Shown piece after piece: positions 11,874-23,465 of a stretch of 64,000 nt of DNA; the first letter of the stretch is position 1, and every line of letters starts with the position of its first letter. The stretch is taken from NCBI GenBank assembly GCA_039000515.1, contig JBCFYV010000100.1, positions 37,665,956 to 37,729,955 of the forward strand. The letters run 5' to 3'. This stretch comes from Timema cristinae. Lineage: Eukaryota; Arthropoda; Insecta; Phasmatodea; Timematidae. The notes below the pieces were generated by a model that worked only from the letters and a program-made list of their open reading frames with translations, was not told the origin of the DNA and ran no database searches. The translations under genes were made by a program, and so were the position numbers.

Positions 11874-13374
11874 GCTAAAAGTGTTCCTAAATATTTTAAC
11901 TCATCAACCCTGTCAAATGATAATTATGTTTTACCAGTAATCTCCAAATTATCATTCTCAATCTGTGTTCTCTGTGTGATAATATAAATCATTCTTTTCA
12001 GCGTTCACCTCTAAACCTATATCTTTAATTATATTTTTGTTCAATAAAAGCTGCAAAAATACTTACTTTAACTCGCGTCCCGTTTCATCGCACCTTTAAA
12101 GGCGACAGGATAGACAACTTCTACGAAAAAAATAATAACGGAGACACATTTTTTTTTTCATAACTCTCATATAAAGGTGTTAAAAAAATACCTGTGGTAA
12201 ATATGCTTTTACCGCACGGTATATCTATGGTAACAGGTTTAGGTCCCAAAGTCGCGGTTGTAAAACAAGAGGCGTCAACAAAACATGGGGTCCTGTTTCG
12301 TGGCGTGTTATTGGTTTACGATGGTAATCAACCCGTGTGTGTGTGTGTGTGTGTCTGTGTGTCTGTTGAGCTTTTGCGATGACTCTGCTGCAGGGGAACC
12401 TTGTCTGCCTGCTTGAAATTACTAATTAATTGATAATAGCCTTTGGCAGAATTAGCTCTCTTTCTCATACATTTATGGGTTGAGTTGGTGGTTTTTTTTC
12501 TGGGTTGTATGTGTGACAGTAGGGGAAGAGGGTTGGCCGAGGTACGCTAGTCTGATAACAAGCAACCGTAGAGGTTTGTAGCTACTGCTGTGATTAAATT
12601 TCACCTCCGGTGCGACCTTATAATAGAGTCATAGAGGCTCTTACTCAATGCGTTTGTAATAACCACCTGAAGTAGAAGTATTTGTAAATTTGAGTGAAAT
12701 GGCTTGGGGGAGAGGTGAGGGGGGTCTTCGTTGCCGGTATTTTATGAGGCCAGTTTTAATCATCCTATGAGAGGGGGTGTTCGCATAGTGGCTTTGATTA
12801 GGTATTTGAAAGGATAGAGTGAGGTCATAATCCTTATCGGTGGGATTGGTGATGTATGTGAAGTGAAGGTATCGTGGATGAGCATAATGGCTGAAACACA
12901 TTGTCAATATCTCGGTGGTAATGAATGATAACGCTCTGTAAGCTATTATGAGCGCGCTTGCGGGTAAATTTTTAACTAACACTTTTGTTTCAAATGCAAA
13001 TAAATGGTTTAAGTTCTGTTCGTGATATCTTAGGCCTTTTTCTGACAGGTGTAAAGATATTTTAAAACAAACGACTTTAAAGAAAAATTAAAATAGGCCC
13101 ATATTGAGGTAATTTTTTTTTTGTGAAACTAAATAAAATATAGCTTCAGTAGATACAGTTAATTATTTGCTACACATAGTAATTAATCTCAATAGTTCTA
13201 CACCTACGAAATAGCCAGTGACGGTGATGACGTTTTCCCTACCCGAAAAATCAATCATTAATCGATGTTTCCTTTCATGAGTAGGGGTGCGAAAAAATAT
13301 CATGTCGGCTCCCATCATTATTATTTATTTTATAGGTAATACAGCTGCATTTTTTTAAATGGTATAATAGCGGA
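11874..13374. other. Intergenic stretch; possible MITE end and GT repeat
   Basis: Around 12045-12098 the sequence resembles a degraded right end of the TTAA palindrome family (ACTCGCGTCCCG...GCACCTTTAA). A GT microsatellite is at about 12332-12362. A 113-codon minus frame at 12641-12982 contains no motif I recognise and is not supported further. Confidence 0.4.
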
Positions 13375-13475
13375 AAACCACCCCCAGTAGACGTGACCAG
13401 GATTCGAATACCAATCTCCCCGTCAGCAGCAGACTATTCTAACACGAGAGTGACGTCTTAGACTATTGTTTACAA
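13375..13475 (-). mobile_element. SINE family C fragment, minus strand
   Basis: Head region only, reversed: GACCAGGATTCGAATACC (B box), CTCCCCGTCAGCAGCAGACT and GAGAGTGACGTCTTAGAC. Tail missing. Confidence 0.65.
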
Positions 13476-14391
13476 TTATTGATATTGATTTGGAACGGAA
13501 ATAAGATTCAAAATATGTGTTATTAATAAATTTTATAACTTTTAATAGGAAATAATTAAATTTAACTATTGACAAAGTGCTTTTATATTTTTATTTAAGA
13601 TATATATTTCTTTGAATGGAGGTGACATAGAATATAATTTTATTTTGATGACTACCTAGTTTTTGAAATTATTATTGAAGTATATCGTCAATCTTTTAGA
13701 TTTATTTTCACAGATAAAATTCTTATTTATTTCTAATTAGCAGTTAGACCATTTCTCCGCATGGTTAAGTTGTATCAAAACAGTATTAAGTGTCTCTAGC
13801 AATTGCGCAGTATTAAGTTGACAGATAGACAATTTAAATCTTCTATTTTATGTCTGATTGGGTAATGTGAAATATTTATATGCACCTATATTTGGGCCCT
13901 TCATTTTACCACATATGTTTACTCTAGAAACGCCAGGGATATATTTTTTTATCCGATCGTTTCATTTAAACTCTCTTTAAGTAGGTAATTCTGAGCCCTT
14001 ATTTCTACTTGTTGGCCCTTTTCTTCAAAAAATAGATGGTTTTAGTTATTTCGATTGTTTTACACAACCTATATTTTATAACCTTATCCACGTTTGAAAT
14101 TTAAAAAATTGTACCTCACAGACTTTCTACAGATTTTATCTTAAAATTGACATTTACCAAAAACTCGTAAGACTTGTGAAACAAAATATTAGGTATATAT
14201 ATTGTTGCAGAAACACAAACTAAAGATCCTAAATGAAATAATATATAATGTTACTTAATCTATGGGATTAGGAACAAGCCATACTGTTACAGAAAGATTG
14301 ATCAAGGAGAAAAGTCTTTGTCCACCAAAGAGATTCAGAATCCAATTCATTTTTGAAGACATGAATTAAAAAGTATATATACATATATATA

Positions 14392-14433
<42 letters not shown>

Positions 14434-14870
14434 GTTTATAGCTCAGTTATCAGTTTTATAAAAATATATTTAAAATAAAAGATCTGTATCTCTAATAATA
14501 CTACATTTTGACAACGATAAGTTATTTCGTATCTCAAATAATCTCGGATAAATCATCAAAATTAGAAAATTTTCCCTCTTTAAAACAAAACACTCGTCCA
14601 GACTTGAACAGAACAACAAACACGAACATGTTCGCTACAAGTGTGGACGGTTTTCCGAACAGAACATTGTAACAAAATGTGTTCGTAGATTCTGTTGGCC
14701 ATCAATCTACCAGTTGTCAGTTTTTGCCCGTCTCAAAAAAGGATGTTTGTGTTCGGTCTTGTTCTAGCCTTGACACCTCCGCGAATATTTACGCGAAAAT
14801 TTCCTCAAACATAGTCATTTGTTGGATAACAAGGAAGTCACACACGTGTGTTTTGATTTTTTAATATATA
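13476..14870. other. AT-rich stretch with (AT)n near 14372-14430
   Basis: Almost entirely AT-rich, with an imperfect AT dinucleotide array at about 14372-14430. The only notable frame (14679-14864) has no recognisable content. Confidence 0.5.
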
Positions 14871-14872
14871 GG

Positions 14873-15140
14873 TAACCTGGTGGTCTAGGGGTAAGGTGTG
14901 ACTTCTGTGCTGGCGGCCGGGGTTCAATCCTCGGTCCCGGCACAGATTTATCTGATTTCCAAACCTTCCTTCACCTCTGACAAGACATCTTGTGAATGTG
15001 GGGAATGCCAGGCCGCCACCGTGGTTCGGATTCCACGTTAAACTGTAGGTCCTTCATTTCATCTCGCAATCACCCTACCATTACATATTAGCAAGTGCGT
15101 ATAACCCGAACGGGTAGTAAGACGCGGTGCTAATAATTGA
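14873..15140 (+). mobile_element. SINE family A, full length
   Basis: tRNA-like head with A-box-like TGGTGGTCTAGGGGTAAG and B-box-like GGGGTTCAATCCTCGG, then the family A body (ACAAGACATCTTGTGAATGT; TTCGGATTCCACGTTAAACT) and the shared 3' hairpin ACCCGAACGGGT with GACGCGGTGCTAATAA tail. A few bases are missing in the anticodon region relative to other copies. Confidence 0.9.
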
Positions 15141-15194
15141 TTTTTATAAGTCTACATATATCTATTGGCGAGTGTGTTTCTTAGTGTATGTGTT

Positions 15195-15241
15195 GAATTC
15201 ATAATAATAATAATAATAATTATTATTATTATTATGAATTC
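15195..15241. repeat. Perfect 46-bp TAA/TTA palindrome
   Basis: AATTCATAATAATAA... followed by its exact reverse complement ...TTATTATTATGAATT. It looks like two SINE-type (TAA)n tails joined head to head, or a replication-slippage hairpin. Confidence 0.85.
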
Positions 15242-16533
15242 ATCTCATTATTTTAGCATATTGTAAATAATGTAGTGGTCAAATAAGTGAATATTAAGCT
15301 CATAGAGCTCTAAAAGTCACACCAGGTAATCTGGAATCCTAAAGATTTAGATCACTATAGTGAAATAAGAAACAGGATGTGTGGAGGAGATTGGGGCCGT
15401 GTTGGACAGGGAAAGAGTGCAGTAAAAAAATGGAAGGTTTGTTAGCCGCCCTTAAAAAGGAAACATAAGATAATATCAGTACAGGACAAGACGGGGCTTA
15501 AAAGTACACTGTCACTTTTATAAGAAAATACGAGAACTTCCATCTTGTTTATAATGATAAACAGTGAATAATATAAAATATATTAAAAATAGTTGAAGTG
15601 AATTTTGAAAAAATCTATTTTTTCTCTTTTTGCCCTTCAGTAAACTACCCTTAATTTTAGGATTAGATGTCTAATTTTAAAAAAAACTTGAGGGGGGACC
15701 TAATGAAAACCCGAGACACCAAGTTTGAGCCCAATCGGTAAAATAGTTTGGGCTCAGGCCGGAGAGACACAGACGGCATTGCGAAAATCACATTTTTGGT
15801 TTCAGGGGTCATGAAACGTAAACTTTTATGAAAATCTTGATTTTGATTTATTTGATGAACACAATACTTTCTCTCCGAGGTCTCGAGAGATTGTAAAAAG
15901 CATTTTCTACCTTTACAGCACTGATTAACGCTTTATTTTTTTTATTTAAATCTTTATATTGGATGTTGAAGATTGAAAGCTTATACTTAAGAAGTATTCT
16001 GCATTATTTAAAATAGTAAATTACGTCCTTTAATGCGTTTTTACTTCTAAATAAACTTCCAATGGCTTATATTTTCTTTAAGCTTATTAACTAATTGCTT
16101 CTTGAATGTCAACACCAATATATCATCTTTAAGGCTATTGTAAGATCACTTTTAATTAGATTTTTAAAAAAACACTATAATAAGAGCTCCTTTTTTTTTT
16201 ACATCAAACGACGCTTGGCACCGATTCTGATTCGTTTTTAAGGACTATAATTTTAAATCATATAAAAGTTAAAAACTAACAATATTAGGTCAGTGAACGT
16301 AATAGTATACTTAAATAACAGCTTAGTAGAGTAATAAAAATCTAGAGTATTGGTACAGCGCAATATACTAGGTATAGTTGAGATCTTGAAATGTGGCATG
16401 GTATAAGAAATACCCAAACCAGCGTTTTTTTTTAACAAAGTCAAGAAAGTAATAATCATGTGAATATCAAAGAATCAATTAGCCAACGCTATTATTTATG
16501 CTTTTAGAGGGATTACTCTATCTAGATATCATC
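15242..16533. other. AT-rich stretch with a dispersed-repeat copy
   Basis: 15805-15920 resembles 61060-61200: GGGGTCATGAAACGT versus GGAGTCAAGAAACGT, a following hydrophobic T-rich block, and ACAATACTT with CTCTCC or CTCTAT. An upstream segment (GACACCAAGTTTGAGCCCAA, then GAGAGACACAGACGGCA) reads like the 3' part of a widespread arthropod interspersed repeat. Nothing else recognised. Confidence 0.5.
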
Positions 16534-17142
16534 GTGTGAAAATTTAAAAATGACACCTGGACACGGAAATCGAACCCAGGACCTTTGGATTAGTACGCCA
16601 ATGCTATAACCACCAAGCTATCCAGGAATCATCCCGTGCCTAGGTCATTCTTCACTCATATTTTAAGGCAGAGCCCATGATGGACGTGCATAAACCATTG
16701 GCTACAAAGTGTGATTTTTTAAATTAAGATCACGAGCTATCAGATAACGCAGCCAGCTTAGACTCGGAGTTGGCTTATTACTGCTGGAGTAATCCTCACC
16801 AAACGCATAAATAATAGCTTTGGCTATTTGATTCTTACTATGCAATCCCTTACAGTTATAATAATTGTACAAGTGGCAGTAATAAGCCAAATATCGAGTC
16901 GAAGGTGGCTACGTTATCTGATAGCTCGTGATCTTAATTAAAAAAATCACACATCGTAGGTGACGATTTCCGCACGTCCATCATAGACTCTGCCTTAAAA
17001 TATAAGTGAAGAAAGACCCTGGGCACGGGACGATTCCTGGATAGCTCAGTGGTTAGAGCATTGGCGCGCTAGACCAAAGGTCCCGGGTTCTATTCCCGTG
17101 TCCTGTTCCCGTGTCCAGGTGTCATTTTTAATTTTTCAAAAT
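16534..17142. mobile_element. Palindromic element with inverted tRNA-like ends, about 610 bp
   Basis: Left arm (16534-16790) and right arm (16860-17142) are long imperfect inverted repeats. Each arm end carries a tRNA-like sequence pointing inward. In the plus copy (about 17035-17121) CCTGGAT pairs with GTCCAGG as a 7-bp acceptor-like stem, with AGCTCAGTGGTTAGAGC as D-arm and GGGTTCTATTCCC as T-arm, but an extra 11-bp duplication (CCGTGTCCTGT) interrupts it. ATGTGAATATCA occurs at 16458-16469 and 17143-17154 and may be a target duplication. Not a known family to me; it may be a SINE inverted pair or a foldback MITE. A fragment of the same tRNA-like end is at about 35620-35680. Confidence 0.75.
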
Positions 17143-17255
17143 ATGTGAATATCAGTTAACCCAAAAACATTAACTTTAATTCAGTGAGCTATACGGCCTC
17201 ACACAATCAACATTTTTTCAACTGATGACACCAAGATAATGATTAAGTTTATCGT

Positions 17256-17540
17256 CAAACTCGGTGATATAGGGGTAAAGTGCTCACCTCAAGACCCGAT
17301 GTTTATAGTTTCAAACCAAGCCGGGGTCGATGAGTTTTTCTTGAGATATAAAAATCCGTAGCACAACCTCCTTTGGATAGGAAGTGGAGCCGTCGGTACC
17401 ATCTACATTGTGGCATTTAAAATAACCCTGAAAAGTACTTGAACATACCTTTCCTGGCAAAAATGGTAGACTCTTTCACCCTCGCTCATAGAAATTCCCG
17501 TGTGCTGATATGATAAGTCGGTTCAAAAAGTGCTACTTAA
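17256..17540 (+). mobile_element. SINE family D, copy 1
   Basis: tRNA-like head (CTCGGTGATATAGGGGTAAA; B-box-like AGTTTCAAACC) followed by a body shared with 27446-27750: TTTTTCTTGAG, GGAAGTGGAGCCGTCGGTAC, CTTTCCTGGCAAAAATGGTAG and CCCGTGTGCTGATATGATAA. Confidence 0.75.
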
Positions 17541-17564
17541 ATACATTTAATAATAATACTTACA

Positions 17565-17790
17565 CATCATACATATACATTATACATATACATACATTAT
17601 ACATATATACATACATATAATACTATATACATACATATATACATATATACATACTATATACATATATACATATATACATATATACCATACATACATACAT
17701 ACATACTATATATACATATATACATACATACATATATACATATATACATACATACATATATACATATTACATACATATATACATACATCC
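17565..17790. repeat. Large ATAC/ATATAC microsatellite
   Basis: Over 200 bp of interspersed CATA and TATA units (ATACATATACATACAT style), imperfect, with mirror-like structure. Confidence 0.9.
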
Positions 17791-17794
17791 ATCA

Positions 17795-18065
17795 TCAACT
17801 AATTTCCAGCCGATGGCCAAGTCAGTTTAGAAAAATGCTTCTATATTCTTCCACGATTCTTCCTACTTTAATCTTCACCATTCTTTTCTTCTCCTTGCAC
17901 ATTTTTTGTCATCGTTCCTCCATATTTTTCTTGGTCTCCCCTGAGGTATTTTTTTGCTTCATACTTCAATTATCATTCTCTCTGGTATTGCCTTCTTTCT
18001 CTTGACCATTATCATCTCAACCTTTCTTCTTTGACTACTTCATGTACGTCCTGTAGACTTACATA
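17795..18065 (-). pseudogene. LINE C-terminal relic
   Basis: Minus-strand translation gives KAIPERMI, then QGRPRKIWRND, then RRRKEW, and EESWKNIEAFF, following the usual order at the end of insect non-LTR polyproteins (a GRPR-W block, then EW...). Stops interrupt it. Only the C-terminal third is left. Confidence 0.6.
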
Positions 18066-18084
18066 GCATAACTATATCACTTTA

Positions 18085-18288
18085 CTACATCACACTAACC
18101 GACCCCATGCTGTCAATGCACCTAACTACGAGACTAGGGGTCCCTGGTTCGATTCACGCCTGGTACCTTGGGTGCTTTTCCCGAAAAGGGGATTATACCA
18201 ACGGTCACCGGGGTTTGATTAGTTTGGACTAAGTTAGGTTTAGTTGTTTCCACTGGTTCCGCATCCTCATATTCACTATCACTATCTG
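18085..18288 (+). mobile_element. Possible tRNA-derived SINE, family F
   Basis: CTAACTACGAGACTAGGGGT and CCCTGGTTCGATTCACGCC resemble a tRNA with B box, followed by a non-tRNA body (TTTTCCCGAAAAGGGGATTA). Only one copy is seen in the window, so the call is tentative. Confidence 0.4.
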
Positions 18289-18290
18289 GG

Positions 18291-18547
18291 GGTGACCTGG
18301 TGATCTAGGGGTAAGGTGTCAGACTTCTGTGCTGGCGGCCGGGGTTCAATCCTAGGTCCCGGCACATATTTATCTGATTACCAAACCCTTCCTTCACCTC
18401 TGACAAGACAACTTGTGAATGTTGGGAATGCCACCGTTGTTCGGATTCCACGTTAAACTGTAGGTCCTTCATTTCATCTCACAATCACCCTATCATTACA
18501 CATTAGCGTAAGTGCGTATAACCCGAACGGGTAGTAAGACGCGGTGC

Positions 18548-18584
<37 letters not shown>
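18291..18584 (+). mobile_element. SINE family A with long (TAA)n tail
   Basis: Complete head, body and shared 3' hairpin, ending in about 12 TAA units. A short body deletion is present after CTTGTGAATGTTGGGAATGC. Confidence 0.9.
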
Positions 18585-18585
<1 letters not shown>

Positions 18586-19560
18586 TCTTTCATAAGGCAA
18601 TAAGTAATATTGATACTTAATGAGAATCAAATATCTGTCCAAACAACATATGACTTGGTTAAACTCAAGAAGGAAATATTGTAAATCTGATATTTGTATG
18701 TAGTAAAATAAAGCTATAATATTTTCCCCCATCAATAAACAAATATTTCCTATTTCGGGGATGCATATTCGATTAAGTTTAATAATAAAGATCCTGTCAA
18801 GACTAGTTTTACAAATATTCCGCCAATAACATCGCTAAATTTATTTATTTTTAACATAATAAATAATTGGTTGATATGCTCGTATAACAAAACAAAAAAG
18901 AGTAAGTTATACATTACATTTCTTTACCAAAATCTATTCAGCCATGCATAACATTTTAAGACATAAAGTAAGAAGTAAACTTTTTTTTTTTAAAGAGACT
19001 TCGAAAAATTTCGAGGGTAAGTATGCGGGGGTGAAGGAAAAGGTTAGAAAGAAGGCACACAAAGTTTTCACTTTAAAACTTCTTACTTTTCATCTCAATA
19101 GCAGATAAGTTCTTCTTAACTCAAGTCACTCTTAAAGTATGAGGACAAAGTAGTGATGATATGTGTACTCCTAATATTAGGTAAGATCACGTCATAATGT
19201 CTTAAGCAGTATTCTCTCGCAAGATTTATTAGATGAATATACAAGAGGTAGAAAAAGTTTCAAAACCTTCTCAGGAAAGTTTTTATCTTGTATAAAGGGT
19301 CTTTTTTTTATGACGTTAAAAAGTCTTCTTCATATATTCTATATGTTTGTGTTTATGTGCATGGCAAGATTATAATAATTTATTGTTGTGCAGGTGTTTT
19401 TGAAATAGTAACATCACTATATATATATATATAACAAAGTTACGAGCTAAGTCACATGAAAAGTTTCTTAGAAAGGATAATAACTCATTTTACAACTTAA
19501 ATTGGGGTAAACTATAAGGAAATGTCTCACTGTCGTTTTGGTAATAATTTATAAATTTGT
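18585..19560. other. AT-rich stretch without features
   Basis: A short TA run at 19418-19432. No coding or repeat signal that I can identify. Confidence 0.5.
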
Positions 19561-19790
19561 AACCACCTCTGTGGTCTAATGGTCAGAGTTCCTTGCTAGA
19601 GATCTGGGTTCAATCCCCGGTGCTTCCAGAACTTTCCTGTGAAGCAGTAGTTTTGGAACAGGGTCAAATTCAACCTCATGAGGAGCTACTTGAATAAATA
19701 ATTGGTAATTCCGGTCTAGAAAACTTGAGATTAATGGCCAGAGGGTTCGTTGTGCTGACAACATGACATCCTCTATCCGCAAATGTTGGT
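19561..19790 (+). mobile_element. Possible tRNA-derived SINE, family E
   Basis: Head CCTCTGTGGTCTAATGGTCA and B-box-like GGGTTCAATCCCCGG resemble a tRNA; the body contains CTTCCAGAACTTTCCTGTGA and ends GTTGTGCTGACAACATGACA, similar in layout to family D. Single copy in the window. The minus frame across it is incidental. Confidence 0.5.
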
Positions 19791-20394
19791 ATTATCATTG
19801 GTAATGGTGACGGTCGCTCTGTCGGTATAGCTCGCTTGTGGACTCACGCCGTGGAGTTTTTTTTTTTTACAAATTTATTTTATTTCATGAATTTTCTTGT
19901 TTGTACCGCGTCTTATAGCAGTCTGGTATATCAGAATTAAACAACCCTAATAAGGTAGGGAAGAATAATATATAAATCATATTAAATGTACTGGCATTTG
20001 TATGGCATGAGAGAGGCAATTTATTAGAAGTAAAAAATACACCCTTTTTACAATCAAACGGGATCCGAACCCCAAAGATGCAACTCAACTCAAATGTACG
20101 ATCGTACGTAAGATATCGTAATTGAGAGGATTTTAAGAAAATGAGATAAAATAAATAAGTTTGTTGTATTCATAGATTAAAAATAATATTTAATATGGGT
20201 TAAGGAATATTCACTTTAGGAAATCCTGTCATTAATTTTAAAAAGTGCACAAAGAGATTCCTCTTTTGAAATATATAAATTGATACTAGCGTGAAACACA
20301 AATATTTACTTACTTTGTGTATATTCTTAAATAAATATATATTTAAAATAAGTCTTAATTTACAAAAAAAGTATTACCTTTTTGTTTCAAATTA
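19791..20394. other. AT-rich stretch without clear features
   Basis: A minus frame at 19885-20088 has no recognisable domain. The stretch may include an old repeat, as it contains a GC-moderate patch (CGCGTCTTATAGCAGTCTGG) in otherwise AT-rich DNA. Confidence 0.35.
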
Positions 20395-20558
20395 GAGATA
20401 GTGCACACGCATTTTCATGGAGGGGGAAGAGAAAAACCATTTAGGAAATAAACCTCAGTGCACCTGGCCAGGATGGAACCTATATCCACCCGTCTTCGAC
20501 AGTCTAATCTATTGCGAGAGTAGCACCTTAGACCATGTCGCCACCGAGATGTGCTGTT
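20395..20558 (-). mobile_element. SINE family C, minus strand, partial
   Basis: Reversed body and head: GCATTTTCATGGAGGGGGAA, CCATTTAGGAAATAAACC, CTCAGTGCACCTGGCCAGGA, TTGCGAGAGTAGCACCTTAG and ACCATGTCGCCACCGAG. The shared tail is missing. Confidence 0.75.
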
Positions 20559-21038
20559 GTTCATCATGAATTTTTTTTTTATTAAATATTGTATGGATAA
20601 AAATAAAATCTTTTTTCAGTGAATAGTTTGATTTTGTATAAAATTGTATGTTGTAAGCGTTTAAAAAACTACTATATTTGTTAAAGGAAGGCTAAGTCTA
20701 GAGCCCCCTTTTAACAAGGCCTAGTCTCATAACACCGTAAATATGATTAAAAAGTCGTTAAGAATGAGGTAAAATTGCATTTTTACCAATTTTTTCTATT
20801 AATAAAACTCAAACTATAGGGTTATTGAGGAAGAAGAGCCCAAACAGACTCTTTAGACTTTATTTTGGCGTGAACCTTATTTTGAAATAACGTATCGTAG
20901 AATTTAAACATTGCGTTAGAGCTGTACTTTTGCGCGGCAATTTATCACATACCAAGGCGGGCCCCTTAACCTTGGAGCAGCGGCAAATTGACGTAAAATA
21001 TCGTTGAAAATGAACTCAATTTACATTATATATAATCA
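20559..21038. other. Stretch without recognised features
   Basis: AT-rich, no gene or repeat identified. Confidence 0.4.
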
Positions 21039-21530
21039 CTAGATAGCTGTTGCCCGCGGCTTTGCTCGCGTGGAAGTTGATTATATACAAATACGAAAAT
21101 ATACATATGTATTTACAGATTAATTTAAAATATTACGTTACGTTGATGACCATAACTTGACCTCAGATCAAAAATAATGCAAGTCCAATACAAACTTTCA
21201 CCCCCTTTTTCATCCCTTATTAAATAAAATTTCCAAAATTCCTGAAACATGTATTTATTTGTTTTACGTCAATAACCGAAATACAAAATTTTGTTTATGG
21301 AACTTTCAAAATGACGGACTTTCATACATATTATCATACATATTATCATCCCTATTTTGACCCCTTTGGGGTGGAATTTTCTAAAATTCTTTCTTAGTGG
21401 GTGCCTACATAACAAAATGAATATACAGTCCAAATTTCATGCTTGTAGCCTTGATAGTTTGCGCTCGGCGATGATGAATCAGTCAGTCAGTCAGTCAATC
21501 AATCAGGACATGTTATTTTATAAGTATAGA
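21039..21530 (+). repeat. Widespread arthropod-type interspersed repeat
   Basis: Begins CTAGATAGCTGTTGCCCGCG followed by GCTTTGCTCGCGTGG and ends in (TCAG)n/(TCAA)n then ATGTTATTTTATAAGTATAG. This start/end combination is common across insect genomes. I am not certain whether it is the 3' end of an RTE-type LINE or another class. No coding capacity remains. Confidence 0.6.
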
Positions 21531-21629
21531 TTTCTTTTTGCTCAAAATAAAAGGATGGCGTCTTTGACTTCATTTTAGGGTGAACACTAATTCATACAGA
21601 GCGTACTTTGTACTCATAGTCATATATGC

Positions 21630-21912
21630 AACAGAAAGGTGGACAATGAATGTAAGAGAGACTACGAAAGAGGAGGCCATGAGAATGAAATTATCCGGGA
21701 AAGAGTTGTGGTAACGGGGAGTACATGAGATAGTAGAGGAAGCAAGACTGAAATGGTATGAGCTTGTAATGAGGATGTAGGAGAGGATGCCAAAGAAATT
21801 GATGGAAATGAAATATAGGAAAGAGATGGGAGGAGCAGATAACAGAAAGTATGCAAGTGAAAGGAGAAGAATGGTGAAAGTATAGAGGAATTACGGATTG
21901 ATCCAGCCAAAT
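21630..21912 (+). pseudogene. LINE C-terminal relic
   Basis: Plus-strand fragments ERWTMNVRETTKEEAMRMK and EARLKWYELVMRM, then ERMPKKLMEMKYRKEMG, match the order of a non-LTR retrotransposon C-terminus (RLRW-GHV-R block). Frameshifts and a stop separate the pieces. Confidence 0.7.
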
Positions 21913-22248
21913 GCTGGAAACGGTTGATGATAATGATGATGACTGGGCTATCTTAAAATAACAAGACACAATTTAAATATGAAGAGAGCATCTAATGTTT
22001 GCATTGCGTTTCAACGCTCCAAAAGACAGAAATTTTTAAAATCAACTCTTTATCAATGTTATTTCACTCACTATTTTAAATAGTTATTGATGATAATTAT
22101 GATAGTACAGATAAACAGACATATATATATATGTACTGTAATATATATATAATATATATATATATACAGTACATGCATGGTATGTAAATCACTAGTTATA
22201 AATCATGTGTCATCTACAATTATTACAATAAAATATTTTAAATTAATT
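21913..22248. repeat. AT-rich stretch with TA palindrome
   Basis: 22128-22180 contains TGTACTGTAATATATATA and its inverted partner TATATATATACAGTACA. Otherwise unremarkable. Confidence 0.55.
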
Positions 22249-22510
22249 ATGACCCTATTTGGTGGTCGAATGGTCTAAAACTCTAAAGCGTCACTCTTGT
22301 GACTTGAGTTGTCGGTGATAGGTAAAGCAGAGTTCAAATCCAGGACGGGTGAATTGAGATTTGATTTTTCCAAAAATGGTTTACCTATCTCCCTCCACAC
22401 AAATGTAGGCACAGGTCCTCTAAAATTGTACCTTACTCATTATTAATACACTAACGTAATTAATTTATATATGCGTATACCCTTAAAGGGTACTAAGATG
22501 CGTTGAAAAC
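22249..22510 (+). mobile_element. SINE family C, plus strand
   Basis: Head TTTGGTGGTCGAATGGTCTA and B-box-like AGAGTTCAAATCCAGG, then GGTTTACCTATCTCCCTCCA, and the tail GCGTATACCCTTAAAGGGTA, a variant of the shared hairpin with compensating changes (ACCCTTAAAGGGT). Confidence 0.75.
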
Positions 22511-23010
22511 TTAAGAAAATATGAAACTATTTTATAACAGTTACGTAGATCCTAAAATACTAATTTCAATCAATTTAAACTATCATTTCTCACATATACT
22601 CAAATCATGTCATTGTTATTACAAAGCTACCCTTATCGGTAATCATACGAACCAAGGCATCTCACTCACAATATACTGCATTTCCCGTAACAGTAAGGTC
22701 AGGGTTCAAATCCCAATCGTAGGTACACTCCGTATAACTTAAGGTGGGGTGGAAGGCCATTTAAGAAAAGGTGAGTGTTTTTGAAGTTTTTATAGACAAA
22801 TATTTTTTTTTGTCAAAATAAATAAAATAATTGTCCATTAGAAACGTGGATTTTAAATTCTCTTCACATATGATATCAACCATTCTTGAATATCATTCAA
22901 GAGTATCCTGAAATTTAATGACAACTTTTTCTCTTCATTTAAAAGGTTTCTCATCTACTGCCGCTCTGCTCATAACATATATCCAACAACTGTTGAATGT
23001 TATATCACAA

Positions 23011-23180
23011 TTACCTCTGACAAGACATCTTGTGAAGGTGTGGAATGCCAGGTCGCCACCGTGGTTCGGATTCCACGTTAAACTGTAGGTCCTTCATTTC
23101 ATCTCACAATCACCCTACCATTACACATTAGCGTAAGTGGTATAACCCGAACGGGTAGTAAGACGCGGTGCTAATAATAA
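23011..23180 (+). mobile_element. SINE family A, 5'-truncated, shared TSD
   Basis: Starts within the family A body at CCTCTGACAAGACATCTTG and runs to the shared 3' hairpin and TAA tail. Flanked by TATATCACAA at 23001-23010 and 23181-23190. 5' truncation is usual for target-primed reverse transcription. Confidence 0.9.
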
Positions 23181-23190
23181 TATATCACAA

Positions 23191-23465
23191 TGGACCCGCC
23201 TCGTTGGCGTAGTTGTCTAACGCGCTAGTCGTGTTGAGCTTGGCTGCTGAGGACGGGGAGATCGAGGTTCGAATCTCGGTCGGGTGAACTGGGGGGGGGG
23301 GGGGTGTTCCTAAATGGTTTTCCACTCTCCCTCCACGCAAATGCGGGTTCACTTCCTCTAATTAAAAACCTTCCCAATTCCTAATCCATTAGTGTAAATA
23401 GTACTTAAAAGCGTATAACCCAAACGGGTAGTAAGACGCGGTGCTAAATATTAATATTAATTAAT
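23191..23465 (+). mobile_element. SINE family B, full length, shared TSD
   Basis: Complete head (GCCTCGTTGGCGTAGTTGTC), B box GAGGTTCGAATCTCGG, an expanded G run (23290-23304) and the shared tail. Its right flank TATATCACAATG (23466-23477) repeats the flank at 23181-23192, so it landed in the target duplication of the neighbouring SINE or vice versa. Confidence 0.9.

Noticed and set aside
12641..12982. 113-codon minus frame
   Set aside because: No motif, no splice or promoter support; length is possible by chance in 64 kb.
17037..17121. Functional tRNA gene
   Set aside because: The cloverleaf is interrupted by an 11-bp duplication and it sits in a palindromic repeat with an inverted partner; more likely a tRNA-derived repeat.
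19885..20088. Minus frame with hydrophobic ILFFPTLLGLF segment
   Set aside because: AT-rich composition gives hydrophobic codons readily; no start context, homologue or neighbour supports it.
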